Assembly: GCA_017506865.1 (NCBI GenBank) | Contig: JAFCMP010000030.1 | Span: 62,001-126,000, forward strand | From: Tribonema minus | Taxonomy: Eukaryota > Sar > Xanthophyceae > Tribonematales > Tribonemataceae | Direction of reading: 5' to 3' | DNA length: 64,000 nucleotides | Shown here: piece by piece, positions 57,101 through 64,000 of the stretch | Layout: the number at the start of each line of letters is the position of its first letter | How positions within the stretch are numbered: the first letter of the stretch is position 1 | Notes under the pieces: model-generated | What the model was told of the DNA's origin: nothing | Seen by the model: the letters and a program-made list of their open reading frames with translations, nothing else | Database searches by the model: none | Made by a program: the position numbers and the translations under genes

Positions 57101-60100
57101 CACTGGCAATTTCAGCGTCAAGGGACCTGGCGGCCGTCAATCCAGTCAGCTACTACAGCGATGCCAATGTCAACATTCCCGCCATGCCCATTGGCGCGTA
57201 TCAGAACCCCGTCACCAATGCGTGGTGGTTTGCCGGCCACGAGGGCGTCATCTCAAAAGCGCCCAACAACCCTCAAGCAGCACCTGGGGATGTCAAAACG
57301 GTGCTCGACATCAAGGACAGGGTGACATTCAACAGCGGGGAGCTGGGGCTCAACGGGCTGGCGTTCAGCCCGGACTACAGCGTTACCAAGTTCTTCTACG
57401 TGTCGTACATCCACATCTCGAATGGCAACTACCAGACGTACATATCGCGTTTCACGGATAAGAGCGACGCCGCCTCGACGAAGGGGACAGAGAAGGTGAT
57501 CCTCACGTTCGACACCCTGGGGCTGTACCACAAGGGCGGGCAGATCCTGTTTGAGCCCGCCGACATTGCCAATTTCGCCAACAAGTCTGGCTTCAACATG
57601 TACATACCTACGGGGGACGGCGCTCAAGTACCCCCGGGCGCCACCGATGGTGAGTACAGTCACTGTCAAGCTTGCTGTATTTAGGCTGATGGACCTCTAG
57701 AGCCTCAGTACTACATAGTATATATAGTCACTACGGTATTGCGGTTGTTCGTTGAATTCACCACAAGTGTGACACTGCCAGCGACACTGCCAGCACAAGA
57801 GTCGCTTTTGCCCTCAGCTGCACCGTTGCAGTGACAATTGCCATAATGATTACAGGTACGGGTGCAAAATCAATTGGCAACCTACGAGTCAATACCTCGT
57901 GTGCTCTACTGTGCCCTTAAGCCATTGCTAGCAGCTTAGGGATACAGTCAGGGTTAGGGTTGGCTCATGCACAGCTCAGCATACTTTCATTGGCTCTGCA
58001 CTCGCCTGTCACACTTGAGCGTAAGCTGCATGAGATCAAAAAGCGGCTCAGGCTGCAGCTATCATAATGCTTATGCTGAGGGTTAGGGTTAGGGTTAGGG
58101 TTAGGGCTGAAAGGCGCATGTCATGGTAGCAGCCGTGTGTCGCTAGCACGGACTCTATCACCACACTAGTAGCAGCGTACCAGTGATTAGATCAGGCACT
58201 TAACTTGCCCAACTTGTTGAACACCGCTGATTCAGTTCAAACTCAATTACTTGCAAATTTGCTTGTTTGTCCGGCAGGCTTCAACGACAAGTACAACCGG
58301 GGGCAGACCATCACGTCACCGCTGGGCAAAATCCTGCGCATCTTTATCAAGCCTGATGGGACCTACTACAAGCCTTCTGGCAATCTCAAGGACAGCAACG
58401 GCAACCTGCAGCTTGCCTGGGCCTACGGCTTCAGGAACCCTTGGAAATGGCGAGTCACGCCGCCGACTTGTCATGCATGAAGTCTGTTGCAGTACGTGAT
58501 GATGCGTTCAACAGTCTGCATGCATAATAACGTACAGCTGGCCCAACGCAAGCGTGCGATCTCCTTGCTCACTTGGCTTGATGCGCAGTGCTAGACTCTA
58601 GAGTCGGACTTCTGGCGTGTAAGCCGTAGTCTGGGGGCCTTGGTGCTGCTGCGCACTTGCGTCACGGATACTGTAACAGTGCTGCTGTCACCCTCAGTCT
58701 CAATGGCGCGGTTTACTGTCGCTCTGCAGCGGCGACGCCATCAGGATGTATTTGTGAGGCAGATTGTTTTGAGATGGCCTTGTTGTGTCTGCCGGTGGCC
58801 AAGGCATGAGCTCATTCTGCTACTGATATTTCTACGATGCTCAACCGATTTTGAGAAGGATGCGGCACTTTGCGCCGCAGCCAAGTGCTTTTGCGGCGTT
58901 TGACAACGCCTTGCAAAGTGTGCTGTTACGCTCGACCGCCTTTGAGATGCATATGCGATTCGGGTTGCTGACTGTTGATGTGCACACTGAGCACTGACAT
59001 CTGCATCTCTGTCTCTTGCAGCTCCTTCGACAAGTCTACATCGGTGCCGCTGCAGATGTGGTGTGGAGATGTGGGAGAGAGCAGCAGAGAGGAGGTATGT
59101 ATGTATGTGACTTCACATGTACATATATGCAATATACCCTGCAGGTAGGTATCACGTGCAGGGGCACACAGTACATTTGGACAAATGGTTTGCTCCGGCA
59201 GTTTTGACACCATCTGTTGGTATACTGTAGTTGACGGTTGTGAAGGTGCTGACTTCCACTTGAACCTGAACCCATGGGCTTGTGTTCACAAAAGCTATTC
59301 GCGCTCGTGCCACTCCACTGTACATGAGTAAATTGTGCTGATGCTGACACATGATTCGAGGACACGATGTTACCAAGTGTGTGAGTTGAGCACTGAACAA
59401 TAGCTCTGCCACAATGACACATCGGCGCTAGATAAATCACCTGAACTTCAATGCGAGGCAGCTGCTTCAGTAATGTGGGCAGGCGGTCGTTCACCATCTG
59501 TCAATGATATCACCCGGTAAGTCTGATCATCAGCTGCCACTGTAACCTTGTGGAGCCACATAGGGTACCGAGAAGGTCCACGTAATGTCATTCCGCTCAC
59601 AACCAAATGTTATGAGGAAAGTGTTATCACTTGACCAACGCTGTGCCATTTGTGTGTGCAATGTCAGGTTGACAAGGTGGAGCCCAACGGCAACCACGGG
59701 TGGAGGGTCTACGAGGGAACCCGGTGAGTGACTCGCTAGCTTGAGTGACTCACTACTTTGAGTGACTCGAGCCCTTAGGTAGCTCACTAACTCTAGTGCT
59801 GTATCAGTCAAACCTAACCCCAGCGCAGAGGACTGCAAGAGAATGCGCATAATATCTGGGTGCCCTTTGCGGCAGTACAAGGGATGTGGTAGTGGTGCCA
59901 TTTTGTCGCAAATACAAGATGCTTGTGTAGGTATGCTCTATGTCGGCACCGCATGCATGTAGTACCTTCAGGCAACGTGGGTGCAGTGGTTCATTTGCCC
60001 GATACTGCATCTTTGGTGTATTTGAGATGCAACTAGATCCTTGATTTAGCACGGATATAAATGTCATGAGCTGAACTGCAGGAACTCAGTTCTCAAGTGA

Positions 60101-63100
60101 GGCAATTACGGATGATATCATATGCTGTAGATCTGGACGCCGTGCGCTTCACATCTTGACTTCAAGTTCAGAGTTCAACCCCTACTTGCGCACAGCGCAT
60201 TAGGGTCACGTCAGTGCTGCAAGCCCAGCGTGTGATGTGCATCGATTTCTGTTCACGAAAGCGTCAGAGATGCATGCAATGAAGATCAAAGCAAAGAAGC
60301 TTGCTACGATAGCTTCAAGTTGTTGCTAAACGCCCTAAGCTTTCTGTCTCACATGAAGATTTCAAATCGCTGCAGGCAACTGCGGCACGCCGCTTCTCAG
60401 GACAGTCTCGCCAGCCATGGTCACCACTACATGCATCATTTGGCGTTACGGTCTAGTGTGTAGTTGTGAGCAATATTAGCAGCTGCATATGTACTCACCT
60501 GCGGACTCATGACTTGTGACTCTTGCTTTGCCCATGAGCAGTTACACCAATCTGGAGCCCGCGCTGGCTGATAGTGCAAATGTGAAGCCGGCTTATGAGG
60601 TTTGCCACTCAAGCGACACAAGCGGCACATGCCAGGGAAAGCCCTTCACCTCCGACTGTATCATTGGCGGGTGAGTGCCATGTTTTTCTTATTTAGGAGC
60701 CTCAGCTGCGCATTAGGGTTGGGTTAACGGCGGAGTTCAATTGCAGCATCTAGGGCTGATGGCGCAACAGGGCTAATTTCACGTCAGAATCACATGATGC
60801 TTAGTGGGACGGCCTTGCCTGTGGCTACACCAGCCTTCCTCTAACGTCAAGCACGCCTTTGGGCTGGGGTAACTTCAACATGTAGGCCAACGTGCTAAGC
60901 AGCTGTGCGGCAATTGCCGTTGGCGGCAACAGCAACGCCAGATGTGGACTCTGGCGCAAATAATGACTGCCTGGCAGGCTGCTGCTGCTGCTGCTGCTGC
61001 TGTTGAGTAGCTGCCGATAATGCCGCTGGCATGCGCTGCGCTGCCGCATCGTCGGTGCCGCCAGGCTGTGCTACGCCGGGGCTCCGCGCTGCTGCGTCAT
61101 TTAAGTCGATGCTGCAGCGCTCAGCAGCGCCATGTCTGAGCGATGTGCCACTGTCCATACATACGCCTTTGTGCCTCTGTACCTCAGAATGTTCGTCTTG
61201 TGCGCGCAAGTATCAGGTTGCTAGGAGCAGACGCAATGTGGTGCTGGTCAACGCCAAGCACAATGAAGCCGCACAGCACAGCAGGTGTTTATGACTGTTT
61301 TCTTGCTGATGAATGCATGGCGCTCCTCAAGTGTTCAAAGTCTATCTTGCTGTATGCTGAGTATGTTGGCAGCTAAAACAGTGATGACAGCCTTGGCTAG
61401 GTCTGAAAAATTCAACGCAATGACGTTAACATGCTGCTCCCCTTGGTGTTATGCAGGTTTGTGTACCGGGGCACTAAGCAGTCATACGTCGGCAACTACG
61501 TGTTTGCTGGTGAGTACAACGCTATTTGTGTATGTACTTCAACTTCTTGTCATTTGTACGCATAGACGTTGTTTTACATGATGCGGTCAGCATTGCACTT
61601 ACTTCAGGGTATGCACACATGCCGACTGTATCATTGTTGTTCTAAACGTGCTGAGTTAACTACACCTTGCTTACATCAGAAGCTTGGAGTGAGCAGCTTG
61701 AAGACCACAGCAGAGAAAACAGTTCTGGTCATAGCCACCCGCTCGCGCTTCACGATGCAGCACTGTGATCATCAGCACTCTTCAATACCATGAATTTTAC
61801 ACGATCATGCACTTCTAAGTGTGTCACTACACGCATGTGTACTCAAGGGCGAGGTGGGATCGTGACACCTGACTGCCCTAACCCTACCCCTGGCCTAACC
61901 CTAACCCTAAACCTAACCTGAGCCTAATCCTGAGCAACCTGGCCATTGGCATCCTAGCTCTCGCGCCACTTATCCTAGATCCTCACCATGTAGTGTGCAA
62001 AAACAACTGAAGATTGTGGCTGGCTGCCAGCAAATAACATATGCCACCAAAATATGATGCGGCTGACTTCAACTCAACGAGTTGCGGGCGCATCAATGCA
62101 CCGGGCTCTCGCACTTTGAAGGATTTTGAATGACACGTGTCATGCCATTGCCATCCTTATCCTAGCCTTGACGGCAAGGTTATGTATTACCCGTCACCGC
62201 TCCCGTGAAAAACACACCAGCACCGTGTTATGTTACAGTATCAACTGAGCCCTGACCCAACCTCCTAATCCTAGCCATCCCTAGCTTTTGGGGCTAGCGC
62301 TACCACGTGCCATGACCTTTTGCTGTTGCCGAAAATCTCGAACCATTGGCACATGGCAAAACGACGCCGCGGTACGGTAACAGCGCATGTGCGGCACCGC
62401 ATGTTACCGGGTATGTATGTATACGTATATATGGTACTTCAGCCCTGATCCAGTTCTCCCATGAGAGTCTCCATCCTGACCCTAGCCTTGTGACCAGCAG
62501 TCATCTACTGTAATTGTGCTAATCGCTATGGCACTTTGCCCACTGCGTTTTTTCAGACTTCTCTGGCAGCCGCATTGCGCGTCTGTACAAGGACTCTGTG
62601 GGCAAGTACCAGGCCACAACAATCGTTACGTGGGACAAAGCAAAGGGGCTCCCCGTCGCGCTGGCCGAGGCCCTGAACGGGGAGCTATATGTCGTTACAG
62701 CGTACCCCAGCGCGTTCTACAAGCTGACGGATACTTCAATTTCAACGGGGGGGACGTGCCCGGCCGGCGGGATTCTCAGTGCCGACAAGACTGTGTGCTG
62801 CAGCAGCAGGTGGGTCGGGGCGAATTGCTTTGAGCACTGTTGGTGATCGGCAATACTTCAAGTTGAAGTACAGTTGCTGTGTGGTTTCGTGGGTGAGAGA
62901 GAAGACTGTTCTCGTCATTGAAGCTTGTGTTGTGCAACGGCGGCAGTTGAGCAAGGCGAATGCGCTGACGCACACTTCAATGCTTCAATGCATATTAAAT
63001 TATCATGGTATGCGGCTAGAGAGCAGCCCGTGAACAAGTACCACACTACTGCTTGAATCGTGACTATAACGAATGGCCCGAGATATTATATACTTCGAAG

Positions 63101-63507
63101 TTATTCTCTTCCTGATTGTTGTATCCAGCGGAGCATGCCCTTGGGTTGTCTTAGCAATGCGACAGCAATCACCAGATGTTCAAACAAACATTCAATCGAT
63201 GCCTACCAATCTGGTGTGCTCTGAAGCTTGGATTGTGTGGGTCCAGGTGTGTGCATTGCAGTAGGTACCAGACATCATACTCCCTACCATCGATAATGCC
63301 ATACTTGTACATACCGTCGTGCTGGTATCAGCCGTGCCATGCCGCTGCCCCAGTGTTGTTTTCTCATACTGTTGCTGTTGCTGCCATTGCCTTACTGCTT
63401 CTGCCTCACGCAGCTGCGGAACGTGCGGCGGAACGGGCTGCAACACGCTCTACCCTGCGTGCCCGGGCGGCGGCGCTAACTGCTGCTGCACTAGCAACAT
63501 CACGTGA
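54144..63507 (+). CDS. secreted HIPL-type protein (glucose/sorbosone dehydrogenase fold)
   Basis: Nine exons: 54144-54599, 57034-57649, 58278-58449, 59022-59094, 59668-59723, 60542-60670, 61457-61509, 62557-62809, 63414-63507. Phases agree and give 633 residues. A possible signal peptide (AHLGAALLAAVYQQGQA) starts the chain; upstream in-frame Met at 54045 is less likely. Residues up to about 152 form a Cys-rich folate-receptor-like domain (FCSAPELVAGACC, AFCKAYAAACG). The rest matches hedgehog-interacting-protein-like (HIPL) beta-propellers in order: GLNGLAFSPDY, KGGQILFEP, PTGDG, LGKILRI, AYGFRNPWKCSFD, CGDVGESSREEVD, NGNHGWRVYEGT, CIIGGFVYRGT, GNYVFADFSGSRIARLY. The extreme C-terminus is a Cys-rich tail (TVCCSSSCGTCGGTGC ... 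CCCTSNIT). The intron after 58449 has a GC donor (GCGAGT), required to make the conserved Cys of WKCSFD. The start of exon 2 is the least certain boundary. The substrate of these proteins is generally unknown. Confidence 0.88.
54655..56790. repeat. cluster of ACTACTAGTAGT-type palindromes
   Basis: ACTACTAGTAGT or close variants recur near 54662, 55388, 56576, 56620, 56640 and 56762, with many partial TACTAGTA pieces between, all in the first intron of the HIPL-type gene. Single partial copies exist elsewhere (for example 3102 and 5961), but the density here is exceptional. Confidence 0.75.
58078..58106 (+). repeat. interstitial TTAGGG repeat
   Basis: About four and a half uninterrupted GGGTTA units in an intron of the HIPL-type gene. 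It is one of the cleanest of the many telomere-like tracts of the window; another of the same length is at 39206-39236. Confidence 0.9.
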
Positions 63508-64000
63508 GATTTTCAACTTACAGTATTGGGCCTGGGCCAGAGCTGCAATTAGCAGTGGTTGAAGTAGCTCGCCTCCATGGACATTGGCGTTGGCGCATGT
63601 AGGTAGCGTGTGCGTCGCGCTTCTTACACTTGTACTGTACACTTGTACTGTTGCAGCTGAGCGGAGTTTGCAGCGCGCTCACAAAATTTTACAAAACATA
63701 TCTCCCAGCACCAGAAGTATGCAGTTGAGCAAAATCTTGGGCACACACGCCAAGAAAGCTGGGGCATGTACTAACCCATACCCTAACCCTAACCTTACTC
63801 CGAGCTTGGGTCTGGCGCAGGATTTTGGGCCCTGCTTGATGCATGCACTGAACAGCCCGCCTCTTCAGTGGCCTTTTTGGACAGGATCCCATCATGATGA
63901 GCAGCTTTCGAGTACATGTGTACATATGTATTCAAGTGCAGTGGTGCTCTAAACATATGTATTCAAGTGCAGTGGTGCTCTACGCCGTACTTTTCCTCAA
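63508..64000. other. downstream sequence of the HIPL-type gene
   Basis: No gene is seen. A CCCTAA run lies near 63777, and ACATATGTATTCAAGTGCAG plus TGGTGCTCTA is repeated in tandem at 63922-63951 and 63953-63982, exact over 30 bases. Confidence 0.6.

Overview
This is nuclear DNA from a eukaryote with intron-rich genes. It is probably an alga with a red-derived complex plastid; a photosynthetic stramenopile seems likeliest, with haptophytes or cryptophytes as alternatives. Three things point this way. One predicted protein starts with a signal peptide whose cleavage point is followed by Phe-Ala-Pro, the 'ASAFAP-type' +1 Phe of such plastid leaders. Short TTAGGG/CCCTAA blocks are scattered through introns and spacers. 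The secreted proteins carry Cys-rich CC/CCC domains. Introns mostly follow GT-AG, average many hundreds of bases, and interrupt exons of about 50-300 bases. I rebuilt the genes by hand from splice sites, phase and family conservation.

Layout. (1) 1010-1462 (+): small secreted Cys-rich protein. (2) 4257-6796 (-): unrecognised membrane-anchored protein in several exons. (3) 8119-27222 (-): tRNA-dihydrouridine(47) synthase DUS3, 19 exons that join into one 714-residue frame over 19 kb. (4) 30676-36995 (+): proteasome subunit beta2 (PSMB7/PUP1 family), 7 exons found, first exon not located. (5) 38455-41832 (-): protein with a plastid-type bipartite leader, family not recognised. (6) 42105-48850 (+): possible DUF3598/BFA1-like protein, divergent from (5) across a 272-base spacer. 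(7) 54144-63507 (+): secreted HIPL-type protein with a folate-receptor-like Cys-rich N-terminus, a glucose/sorbosone-dehydrogenase beta-propeller and a Cys-rich tail, 9 exons, 633 residues.

The genes do not form one pathway; they look like ordinary host genes on alternating strands. The unusual content is in the introns. In at least four genes an exon-intron boundary is followed or preceded by partial, diverged copies of itself ('exon echoes'), up to three extra copies in tandem, often with a splice site intact. Three introns have GC rather than GT donors. DUS3 introns also hold a pogo/Tc1-like miniature element, a 0.7 kb inverted duplication and three of four copies of a dispersed repeat. 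A 587-base tandem duplication lies downstream of gene (6). A short inverted-repeat motif, ACTTCAA-N-TTGAAGT, and its halves recur very often in non-coding DNA.
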